This document shows, piece after piece, positions 17,883 to 24,892 of a DNA stretch of 64,000 nucleotides. Made by a program: the position numbers and the translations under genes. Source of the stretch: Fusobacteriaceae bacterium. GTDB lineage: Bacteria; Fusobacteriota; Fusobacteriia; Fusobacteriales; Fusobacteriaceae. Every line of letters begins with the position of its first letter. Position 1 is the stretch's first letter. The notes under the pieces are model-generated. The model was not told the DNA's origin and searched no databases. It was given only the letters and a program-made list of their open reading frames with translations. The DNA lies in NCBI GenBank assembly GCA_031272775.1, contig JAISTB010000007.1:57933-121932 (forward strand). The letters are read 5' to 3'.

Positions 17883-18485
17883 TTGGGTAAAATTTACGGC
17901 TGGTACCTTGAAATTGAGGGAAAAAATGGGCTTTGCGAGACCTGGGAGGAATGCAGGGCAAGGGTCGCCGGGAAAAAAGCCCGCTACAAATCCTTTGTTT
18001 CCCGCGAGGCTTGCGAGGCCTGGCTCGCGGTGGGCGCTCCCTATGAAAAGAAAAAACCGCCCGAGGCGCTTTCCCCCGGGATCTACTTTGACGCGGGCAC
18101 CGGCAGAGGCCTGGGCGTCGAGGTCAGGGTCACCGACGAAAGCGGGCGCTCCCTCATCAAAAGCGATTTTCACGCTTTTCCCAAAAATGAATTCGACAAC
18201 ATTTTTTTGGGAAAGGAGCGGACGAACAATTTCGGCGAATTGCTGGGCCTTGCCATTGCCTTGACGATCGCCGGGGAAAAAAAGATCCGCGCCGTTTTCG
18301 GCGACAGCCGCCTGGTGATCGATTTCTGGTCCAGAGGGCGCTGCCATGAGGAAAATCTCGATCCGGACACCGTCAAGCTCATTTCCTGGGTAGCCCGGCA
18401 GCGAAGCAAATTTGAAGCCCTCGGGGGGGCGGTTTCCCATATCCCGGGAGATCTCAATCCCGCCGATCTGGGATTCCATAAATAA
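17883..18485 (+). CDS. rnhA: Ribonuclease H1 with N-terminal viroplasmin/hybrid-binding domain
   Basis: The 200-aa protein has an N-terminal RNA/DNA hybrid-binding domain (about 3-50: YGWYLEIEGKNG...TWEECRARVAGKKARYKSF) joined to an RNase H fold. The likely catalytic acidic residues are D70 (IYFDAGTG), E119 (NNFGELLGLAIAL), D141 (VFGDSRLVIDFW) and D195 (NPADLG). It degrades RNA in RNA-DNA hybrids. The start is TTG at 17883 with GGGAGG five bases upstream. It is followed 18 bases later by the YwaF-like gene. Confidence 0.88.
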   Translation: MGKIYGWYLEIEGKNGLCETWEECRARVAGKKARYKSFVSREACEAWLAVGAPYEKKKPPEALSPGIYFDAGTGRGLGVEVRVTDESGRSLIKSDFHAFPKNEFDNIFLGKERTNNFGELLGLAIALTIAGEKKIRAVFGDSRLVIDFWSRGRCHEENLDPDTVKLISWVARQRSKFEALGGAVSHIPGDLNPADLGFHK

Positions 18486-18503
18486 GCACAAAAAGGAGGG
18501 GTC

Positions 18504-19190
18504 ATGCAAGAAGCCTTTAAACTGTTCGGAGCGGCGCACATCCTGATGATGGTCCTGGGCATCGTGGGGGTCGTCGTGGCGCTGTTTCTGTCCAACGTCA
18601 ACTACCGCCTGTTTCCCAAGATCCTGGCCGTCCTGATTTTGATGACAAAGGTCGGGGAACTGGCCTACCGGCATACGATCTTTCACGAGCCGATAACGAA
18701 TCTGCTGCCTTTGCATCTGTGCAACATCTCCCTGCTGCTGGCCATCGCGGTCATCCTTTTCGAGTCGAAATTCCTGTTCCAGCTGCTGTACTACTGGTCT
18801 GTGGGGGCGGTCTTCGCGATCCTGACGCCAGAAGTCAAGGTTCCGGTCACGAATTTTGTCTCCATGAGCTTTTTCGCGACCCATTTCTTTATCCTCTACG
18901 CGCCGCTCTGCTGCATCTTCATCTACAAGATGAAACCTACAAAATCAGGGCTTTGGGCGTCTTTCGTGGCGCTGAACCTCCTTTGCGTGGCGGTCTATTT
19001 CATCAACCGCAAACTGGGGACCAATTTTATGTATATCAACGGCATGCCCGATTTCAAGTCGCCGCTGCAATTCATGGGCAAATGGCCCTATTACATTATC
19101 GGCATGGAGGTTCTGTTCCTTTTGCTGGCGCACCTGATGGCGATCCCCTTCCGGAAGCCCAAGCGCTCGCAATATTTTTACCGGAGGTAA
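18504..19190 (+). CDS. YwaF/TP0381 family integral membrane protein
   Basis: A 228-aa membrane protein with about six hydrophobic segments, including AHILMMVLGIVGVVVALFL and an HLC motif in LLPLHLCNISLLL, features of the YwaF/TIGR02206 (TP0381) family of unknown function. The positively charged C-terminus KPKRSQYFYRR is cytoplasmic by the positive-inside rule. It has an AAAAGGAGGGG ribosome site and probably shares a transcript with rnhA. No function should be assumed. Confidence 0.8.
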   Translation: MQEAFKLFGAAHILMMVLGIVGVVVALFLSNVNYRLFPKILAVLILMTKVGELAYRHTIFHEPITNLLPLHLCNISLLLAIAVILFESKFLFQLLYYWSVGAVFAILTPEVKVPVTNFVSMSFFATHFFILYAPLCCIFIYKMKPTKSGLWASFVALNLLCVAVYFINRKLGTNFMYINGMPDFKSPLQFMGKWPYYIIGMEVLFLLLAHLMAIPFRKPKRSQYFYRR

Positions 19191-19211
19191 GAAAACCGCT
19201 AAGCGCAAAAT

Positions 19212-19256
19212 AAAAAAACGCCTGTCCCGACGGATTTGCCGCGAGGCAGGCATTTT
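19212..19256. terminator. Bidirectional terminator between ywaF-like and amidohydrolase genes
   Basis: Stem GCCTG(t)CC... / ...GGCAGGC with an A-tract on the left and a T-tract on the right (19253 onward). Serves the convergent genes at 18504 and 19267. Confidence 0.75.
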
Positions 19257-19266
19257 TGTTTTTTTC

Positions 19267-20433
19267 TTACTTCACTTTTTTGCCGTGTTTGTAGACGGCC
19301 GCGATATGCTGAAGCGTCTCGATGTTTTCGAGAGGATTCTCGTTGAGAACCACAAGATCGGCCTTCTTTCCCTCCCGGATAGAACCGTAGAGACCATCCA
19401 GTTTCAGCATTTCGGCGGCCTTGATGGTCCCCGCCTGAAGGGCCTTGAAGGACGAAAGCCCGTGCTCCTTCATCAGTTTAAATTCATACCAGGAGTTCTT
19501 ATGCTCATTGAAGGGCGTGCCGGCGTCTGTGCCCATGGCGATCTTGACGCCCGCTTTGACTGCCTTTTCAAAGCTTTTCATGTGGTCGCTCTCGACCATT
19601 TTCGCCTTTTGGACAGCGTACTCGGGGATGCCCTTGCCTTCGCCGTTAATCACTATAAAATGCACCGCCGCCAGCGTCGGGCACAACCAGGTCCCTTTTT
19701 CGAGCATGAGCCCGATGATTTCGTCCGTCAGATAAATCCCGTGCTCCACTGTGGTGATTCCGGCTTTGACGACGTTCAGGATCCCTTCGGACCCTTGCGC
19801 GTGGGAACTCGAAAACTTCTGGGCCTTTCTCGCTTCGTCGCAGATGGCTGCCAGTTCGTCATAGGTGAGCTGCGGCGATCCCGGCAGCACGTTTGGCGTC
19901 ATGACGCCGCCCGTCGCCATCATTTTCAGGGAATCGACCCCTTCCCGGATCAGCCAGCGGGCGTTTTTCCGACATTCGTCGGCGCCGTCGGACTGAAGGC
20001 CGTTTTTCCAACCGTGGCCCCCGGTCATGACAATGGCGTTGCCGCAGGCGACGATATTGGGGCCGGTGATCTGTCCTTCCCGGACCATGTCCCTCAGGTG
20101 CACGTCCAGGAGATCAGGGGATCCCTGGTTCCGCACGGTCGTAACGCCCGATTCCAAAAGATCCTTCAGGTTTTGCAGCGCCCAGATCACGCGCTCGGTC
20201 TTGTTTCGCGGATCCGTATTGGGGAGATGGCTCGTCCCCAGATGGACGTGGCAGTTGAACATGCCGGGCATCAGAACCTTGTCCCCGTAGTCCACCAGCT
20301 CTTTTCCGGAGAATTCTCCGATCGGCTTGATTTCGGCAATCGTGTCGTCCACGATGCGAATTCCGACATTTTCCAGCAGTTTTTCCGTTTCGCCGGTAAA
20401 GACTTTACCGGCCTTGATGATCATTTCACCCAT
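19267..20433 (-). CDS. Metal-dependent amidohydrolase (imidazolonepropionase/prolidase-like)
   Basis: A 388-aa amidohydrolase-superfamily enzyme. Visible metal-site motifs: HVHLGTSH (HxH, about residues 62-64), the metal-bridging Lys candidate in DSLKMMATGG, SSSHAQGSEG, TTVEHGIYL, and the final Asp in AMGTDAGTPFNEH. The TGGHGWKNG and ATGGVMTPN motifs fit the group that includes Xaa-Pro dipeptidases and imidazolonepropionase relatives. The substrate cannot be read from sequence. There is no signal peptide, so it acts in the cytoplasm. ATG 20433 follows GGAGG. Confidence 0.85.
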   Translation of the reverse strand: MGEMIIKAGKVFTGETEKLLENVGIRIVDDTIAEIKPIGEFSGKELVDYGDKVLMPGMFNCHVHLGTSHLPNTDPRNKTERVIWALQNLKDLLESGVTTVRNQGSPDLLDVHLRDMVREGQITGPNIVACGNAIVMTGGHGWKNGLQSDGADECRKNARWLIREGVDSLKMMATGGVMTPNVLPGSPQLTYDELAAICDEARKAQKFSSSHAQGSEGILNVVKAGITTVEHGIYLTDEIIGLMLEKGTWLCPTLAAVHFIVINGEGKGIPEYAVQKAKMVESDHMKSFEKAVKAGVKIAMGTDAGTPFNEHKNSWYEFKLMKEHGLSSFKALQAGTIKAAEMLKLDGLYGSIREGKKADLVVLNENPLENIETLQHIAAVYKHGKKVK

Positions 20434-20503
20434 AATACCTCCGTTTGTCCGTTTTATATGTATGGTAGTTCCTTGTTGCCTCGCGGCGCGACGGGGGTCT
20501 TTT

Positions 20504-21214
20504 TCAAGCCACGTCGTTGATGACTTTGATCACGCGTCCCACGACTTTGAAGTTTTCCCCGGGGCCGATATAAATCGGCTTGTAATTGGGGTTGTCGCTG
20601 ATCAGGGCCACATAGTTGTCCGTGACCTTGAGGCGCTTGACGTAGGCGTCCTCATTGACGACAAAGGCGCCGATTTCGTCGTTTCCCAGCTCCTGGCACT
20701 GTCTGCACAGGATCAGCGAGGAATTTCTGATCGTGGGCTCCATGGAATCTCCGGAAACCCGGACAGCGAAGAGTTTGTCGGTATTTTTGATCCCGGGTAC
20801 GGAAATGTATTCCTCGGCCTCCTCTTCGGCCAGGGCTCCGAGGCCCGCGCTGATCCTGGGAAATACCGGGATCGCGTTGGCGAAGGGGATCGTCCCCGAA
20901 AAGCGTTCGAGGGTCTTTTCGCGGAGCTGTCCCTCGAGGGTTTTGACTTTTTTCTGCAGGGCCTCCAGCCGCTTCAGAACAATGGCGGGCGTACGTTCCA
21001 CGGCCGCCAGGTATTTGAACTCCTCGGCGGTCTTTTCGTCCATTTTGAGCGTCACCGCCATTTTGTCCAGGACTTCCTCGCTGGGGGGATTTCTCACTTC
21101 GCCCCGCTCGATGTTGTTGTAGTAGGGCTGCGTAATGCCGATTTCCTTGGCGAATTTGTTCTGGGTATATCCCGATTTTTCTCTTTTGTTCCTTAACATG
21201 GTCAGAAAATCCAT
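20504..21214 (-). CDS. XRE-family/S24 LexA-like transcriptional repressor
   Basis: A 236-aa repressor: N-terminal helix-turn-helix (about 5-60, GYTQNKFAKEIGITQPYYNNIERGE), a coiled linker (LKRLEALQKKVKTLEGQLREK), and a C-terminal S24 peptidase domain with nucleophile Ser in VSGDSMEPTI (about 155) and Lys in AYVKRLKV (about 193). An Ala-Gly pair in ISAGLGAL may be the self-cleavage site. Such proteins repress prophage or stress genes until RecA or another signal triggers cleavage. The neighbours are metabolic, not phage-like, so its targets are unknown. Confidence 0.88.
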   Translation of the reverse strand: MDFLTMLRNKREKSGYTQNKFAKEIGITQPYYNNIERGEVRNPPSEEVLDKMAVTLKMDEKTAEEFKYLAAVERTPAIVLKRLEALQKKVKTLEGQLREKTLERFSGTIPFANAIPVFPRISAGLGALAEEEAEEYISVPGIKNTDKLFAVRVSGDSMEPTIRNSSLILCRQCQELGNDEIGAFVVNEDAYVKRLKVTDNYVALISDNPNYKPIYIGPGENFKVVGRVIKVINDVA

Positions 21215-21226
21215 AACTCACCTCCT

Positions 21227-21268
21227 GTATATATACCTATTTATAGCATGGATCGGCAAAAAAAGCAA
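21227..21268 (-). promoter_or_regulatory. Promoter with possible autoregulatory operator for the S24 repressor
   Basis: On the minus strand TTGCTT (21268-21263), 17-base spacer, TATAAA (21245-21240). The palindrome GTATATATAC (21227-21236) lies just downstream near the expected transcript start, a plausible operator. A 12-base A-tract upstream of the -35 could act as an UP element. Confidence 0.6.
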
Positions 21269-21311
21269 GTCTTTTTTTTTTTTCTTTTTTTGCCGCCGCC
21301 GCTTCGCGGTT

Positions 21312-22112
21312 TCAGGCGAACCGGCGCAGGTACAGGCCCAGCAGCAGCAAGTGCGCCGGGTAGAAGGCGTAAAAAATATATTTGGGGAAGGCCGCGCCCC
21401 GTTTTCCGTTATAGAGAGCGATCGGGACAAAGGGCGTCAGCGCCATGGCGAAAAGCCAGCAGCCCGCGCCCAGATAAAGCCCTTTGACGGGGGTTCCGGC
21501 GCTCAGGGCTTCGAAGAGGGGCTCCGCCACATACAGCAGGAAAAACATGGCCGCCACGCCCAAAAAGCGCTTGAATGGCTGTTTTTTGAAAAAATACATC
21601 GAGAGGATGATCCCGAGACCGTAGGCGCCGTAATCGGTCCGCAGGCCCCAACATAGGACGGCGCCGACGGCGATCACCAAGCCCTGCGGGCCCCGTTTTC
21701 CCCGGAAGCGCTCCAGGCCCCAAAGGGTCATAAGCCCGATAAAAAGCGTAAAAAACACGTTTTGATACGAAAATTCCAATGTTCGTTGAAAAATCGCGAG
21801 ATCGAAGGGGCTTTCGGACAAAAATCCAAACAAAAGAAGGCTCGCCGCGTATTTCCGCAGATTTTTCGTATGCGTGAAGCCTTCGACCAAGAGAAAGGCG
21901 AATAGGGGAAAGGAAATCCGCCCCAGGCCCCGGAGAAAAATCTTCAAAAGTATAAGGTTCTTGGCGCCCATGCCCAGGCGCATCAGACGCGGGATCCAAA
22001 GCATAAAGGTCGCTTCCGTCACGTGGTCCACCACCATGCAAAAAACCGCGATCATCTTGAGCGCAAAGCCCGTCAGGACGCCGTTTGTTGTTTTTCCTGC
22101 CCCCCTCGCCAT
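21312..22112 (-). CDS. TraX family membrane protein
   Basis: A 266-aa protein with about eight membrane helices. The start TGFALKMIAVFCMVVDHVTEA, RISFPLFAFLLVEGFTHTKN, and the C-terminal FPKYIFYAFYPAHLLLLGLY are TraX-family marks. TraX acetylates F-pilin in the F plasmid, but chromosomal TraX-like proteins are widespread and mostly uncharacterised. The gene starts one base after the flavodoxin stop, so both are probably on one transcript. Confidence 0.85.
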   Translation of the reverse strand: MARGAGKTTNGVLTGFALKMIAVFCMVVDHVTEATFMLWIPRLMRLGMGAKNLILLKIFLRGLGRISFPLFAFLLVEGFTHTKNLRKYAASLLLFGFLSESPFDLAIFQRTLEFSYQNVFFTLFIGLMTLWGLERFRGKRGPQGLVIAVGAVLCWGLRTDYGAYGLGIILSMYFFKKQPFKRFLGVAAMFFLLYVAEPLFEALSAGTPVKGLYLGAGCWLFAMALTPFVPIALYNGKRGAAFPKYIFYAFYPAHLLLLGLYLRRFA

Positions 22113-22113
22113 A

Positions 22114-22629
22114 TTACCCCTTTATCTCTTCAAACATCGGTAAAACCGACAAAATCCAGTTTTTGATCCGGTCGGGAGTGAGTCCCGGCTGATTTTCCTC
22201 GTCGAGGGCAAGCCCCACGAAACGTCCGTTCAGGACCGCGGGCGATTCCTCATACTTGTATCCGGCCGTATCGGTCGTTCCGACAACTTTGGCCCCCCGG
22301 GCGGCGACGAGATCATAGAGGGTCCGCATGGCCCCGAGGTAGGATTCCCCGAAGGCGTATTGGTTTCCGAGCCCCGCGAGAGCCACGGTCTTTCCATGAA
22401 AATTCATGGCTTCAAGGGCTTCTCTGACCGCTTCCCAATCCGTCTGCAACTCCCCGACGCCGTAAGTCGGCGCGACAAATATCAGGTTTTCATATTCGCC
22501 CATGGCGGAAACGCCTTGGGCCACGTCATAAAGGCCGCAATCTTCCTTTCTCAGATAAAATTCGATTTCTTCGGCGCACGCGGCGCTTTTTCCGCCGGTC
22601 GATCCGTAAAATACGCCTATTTTCTTCAT
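22114..22629 (-). CDS. Flavodoxin (long-chain)
   Basis: A 171-aa flavodoxin. The FMN phosphate loop is YGSTGGKSA (residues about 8-16), followed by the 50s-loop region APTYGVGELQTDW and the 90s-loop GLGNQYAFGESYLGAM. The inserted segment near TTDTAGYKYEESPAVLNGRFVGLALDE marks the long-chain class. It carries electrons in place of ferredoxin, often under low iron. Its promoter overlaps a clear inverted repeat (see separate entry). ATG 22629 follows AAAGGAG. Confidence 0.94.
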   Translation of the reverse strand: MKKIGVFYGSTGGKSAACAEEIEFYLRKEDCGLYDVAQGVSAMGEYENLIFVAPTYGVGELQTDWEAVREALEAMNFHGKTVALAGLGNQYAFGESYLGAMRTLYDLVAARGAKVVGTTDTAGYKYEESPAVLNGRFVGLALDEENQPGLTPDRIKNWILSVLPMFEEIKG

Positions 22630-22664
22630 TTTTCTCCTTTCGCGTCTTTCCCCGTTGTACTTTT

Positions 22665-22693
22665 ATTATACGCCATCCGGCGTATTCTTGCAA
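22665..22693 (-). promoter_or_regulatory. Flavodoxin promoter with inverted repeat in the spacer
   Basis: On the minus strand TTGCAA (22693-22688), 17-base spacer, TATAAT (22670-22665). The spacer is almost filled by a perfect inverted repeat ATACGCC-atcc-GGCGTAT (22668-22685), a placement typical of a repressor or of a MerR-type activator site. Confidence 0.8.
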
Positions 22694-22798
22694 TCTCTTT
22701 TCGCTTTTTTCTTTCTTTTCTTCTTTTCTTTCTTTTCGCTTTTTATCCGGCCTTCCGCTTTTCGGCAAAACATACACAAGAAATCTATTAAATTTTCC

Positions 22799-22827
22799 TT
22801 GACTTTCCGTTCCCGTCGTGTTAAGAT
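22799..22827 (+). promoter_or_regulatory. Sigma-70-type promoter for rubrerythrin
   Basis: TTGACT (22799-22804), 17-base spacer, TAAGAT (22822-22827). It leaves a leader of roughly 100 bases before the ATG at 22937. The 22630-22936 gap otherwise holds the divergent flavodoxin promoter and A+T-rich sequence; no gene is seen. Confidence 0.7.
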
Positions 22828-22936
22828 TTTGTAACAAGTACAAATATTTGGACCGCTTGATTTACCCGCAATTTGAACAGCGTTCATTGTCTGAACCGGC
22901 GCCATAATGTCTGAAATCCCAGGAGGTAAAATATTT

Positions 22937-23488
22937 ATGAAAGATGTGAAGGACTTGAAAGGAACAAAGACCGAAGCGAATTTGAATGAAGCCTTCGCCG
23001 GCGAATCCATGGCCAGGAACAAATATACATTCTACGCGTCAAAGGCGAAAAAGGACGGTTTCGTCCAGATTTCCCAAATTTTTGAAGAAACGGCGGGAAA
23101 TGAGAAAGAGCACGCCGAAATCTGGTTCAAGCTCTTGCACGGCGGCGAAATCGCAGCGACTTACGACAATCTGAAGGACGCCGCGGCCGGAGAAAACTAC
23201 GAATGGACGAGCATGTACGCCCGGATGGCCAAAGAAGCCAAAGAAGAAGGCTTTGATCGGATCGCCATGCTGTTTGACGCCGTCGGCAAGATCGAAAAAG
23301 AGCACGACGAACGCTATACGGCCCTGGCGGACAACATCGCCCAGGACGTGGTCTTCAAGCGACCCGAGAAAGTCTATTGGATTTGCTCCAACTGCGGACA
23401 CGTACATCTCGCGTCGGAAGCGCCCTCCAAATGTCCCGTTTGCGATCATCCCAAAGACTACTTCAAACTCTGGGTCAAAGGCTATTGA
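22937..23488 (+). CDS. rbr: Rubrerythrin
   Basis: A 183-aa rubrerythrin: ferritin-like diiron domain with ExxH ligands in [15 protein letters not shown] (about 50-63) and [13 protein letters not shown] (about 115-127), then a rubredoxin domain with CSNCGH and CPVCDHP. It reduces peroxide in anaerobes, using rubredoxin or flavodoxin-type donors. The ATG at 22937 has AGGAGG ten bases upstream; an earlier in-frame ATG is rejected for lack of a site. It diverges from flavodoxin, and both fit oxidative-stress defence. Confidence 0.96.
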   Translation: MKDVKDLKGTKTEANLNEAFAGESMARNKYTFYASKAKKDGFVQISQIFEETAGNEKEHAEIWFKLLHGGEIAATYDNLKDAAAGENYEWTSMYARMAKEAKEEGFDRIAMLFDAVGKIEKEHDERYTALADNIAQDVVFKRPEKVYWICSNCGHVHLASEAPSKCPVCDHPKDYFKLWVKGY

Positions 23489-23518
23489 TCGAGAAAGAAC
23501 CCAATCTGTGTTTCTACC

Positions 23519-23548
23519 CGCCGCCCCTCGGGGCGGCGGCTTTTTTTC
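23519..23548 (+). terminator. Intrinsic terminator after rubrerythrin
   Basis: Stem GCCGCCCC / GGGGCGGC (23520-23537) with a two-base apex, then a run of seven T (23541-23547). Confidence 0.9.
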
Positions 23549-23574
23549 GCGCAAAGTTTTTTTGAAATTTTCGT

Positions 23575-23602
23575 TTGCTTTCCGTAAAAATGATGATATA
23601 AT
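23575..23602 (+). promoter_or_regulatory. Sigma-70-type promoter for glyA
   Basis: TTGCTT (23575-23580), 16-base spacer, TATAAT (23597-23602) with a TG two bases before the -10 box (extended -10). Confidence 0.75.
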
Positions 23603-23635
23603 TGATCATAGGATTTATGACAAGGAGGGTTAAAA

Positions 23636-24886
23636 ATGATTTTAGAACACTTGAAAAAAGACGACCCGGAAGTCTACGGGGCCATCGAGGCTGAAGAAGC
23701 CCGTCAAAATAACGGCATTGAGCTGATCGCGTCGGAGAATTTCGTTCCCCGCTCCGTTCTGGAGGCCGCGGGATCCGTAATGACAAATAAATATGCCGAA
23801 GGTTATCCCGACCACCGCTATTACGGCGGTTGCTCGTGCGTCGACATCGTGGAGAAACTGGCCATCGAACGGGCCAAAAAGCTCTTTTCCGTGGATTACG
23901 TCAATGTCCAGCCCCATTCGGGCTCCCAGGCCAATATGGCCGTCTACAAGGCGCTGATCCAGGTGGGGGACAGAATCATGGGTATGAAGCTCGACCAGGG
24001 AGGCCATCTGACCCATGGGAAAAACGTCAATTTTTCCGGAAAAGAATACGAGGTCTTCTCCTACGGCCTGAAACGGGACACGGAAACCATCGACTTTGAA
24101 GAGACCGAAAAAATTGCCCTTGAGGCTAAACCCAAAATTATCGTGGCGGGCGCCAGCGCCTATCCCCGGATTATCGATTTCAAGCGCTTCCGGGAAATCG
24201 CCGACAAGATCGGCGCCTATCTCATGGTAGATATCGCCCATATCGCGGGACTGGTCGCGGCCGGCGTACACCCGAGCCCCTTTCCCTGGGCCCACATTGT
24301 GACGACCACGACCCACAAGACCCTGCGGGGCCCCCGGGGCGGCATGATCATGACAAACGACCCCGAGATCGCCAAAAAAATCGACAAGACCATTTTCCCG
24401 GGCATCCAGGGCGGGCCGCTGATGCACATTATCGCGGCCAAAGCCGTTTCCTTCAAGTTGGATCTCGAGCCTTCCTTCAAGGAATACAGCCAACAGATCG
24501 TCAAAAACGCCAAAGTTTTGGCCGAAGAGCTGGCCAAAGGAGGACTCCGGATCGTTTCCGGCGGGACGGACAATCACATGATGCTTGTCGACGTCAAATC
24601 AGGATTCAACCTCAACGGTAAAATCGCCGAAGAGGCCCTCGATAAGGCCGGGATCACCGTCAACAAAAACGGCATCCCCTTCGATACGGAAAAACCCATG
24701 GTCACTTCGGGCATCCGGATCGGAACGCCCGCCGTCACCACCCGCGGCATGAAAGAGGCGGAAATGAAGGTAATCGCGGGCTTTATCGTAAAAGCGCTCA
24801 AAAATACCGGCGACGAGGCCCTTCTTGCCTCGATCAAGACCGAAGTCAAGGCCTTTTGCGACAAATTTCCGCTGTATCAGGATTAA
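23636..24886 (+). CDS. glyA: Serine hydroxymethyltransferase
   Basis: SHMT interconverts serine and glycine, feeding one-carbon units to tetrahydrofolate. The 416-aa protein has [19 protein letters not shown], the [11 protein letters not shown] loop, and the PLP lysine in [13 protein letters not shown] (about K227). ATG 23636 has AAGGAGGG upstream. It converges on the TpsB-like gene with only six bases between the two stops and no visible terminator there. Confidence 0.98.
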   Translation: MILEHLKKDDPEVYGAIEAEEARQNNGIELIASENFVPRSVLEAAGSVMTNKYAEGYPDHRYYGGCSCVDIVEKLAIERAKKLFSVDYVNVQPHSGSQANMAVYKALIQVGDRIMGMKLDQGGHLTHGKNVNFSGKEYEVFSYGLKRDTETIDFEETEKIALEAKPKIIVAGASAYPRIIDFKRFREIADKIGAYLMVDIAHIAGLVAAGVHPSPFPWAHIVTTTTHKTLRGPRGGMIMTNDPEIAKKIDKTIFPGIQGGPLMHIIAAKAVSFKLDLEPSFKEYSQQIVKNAKVLAEELAKGGLRIVSGGTDNHMMLVDVKSGFNLNGKIAEEALDKAGITVNKNGIPFDTEKPMVTSGIRIGTPAVTTRGMKEAEMKVIAGFIVKALKNTGDEALLASIKTEVKAFCDKFPLYQD

Positions 24887-24892
24887 TTTTTT

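Noticed and set aside
17772..18884. 370-codon open frame on the minus strand
   Set aside because: Antisense of the RNase H and YwaF-like genes, which have clear motifs on the plus strand.
21271..21282. Twelve-base homopolymer as a phase-variation switch
   Set aside because: It lies in non-coding DNA upstream of the S24 repressor -35 and does not interrupt a reading frame; an UP-element role is simpler.
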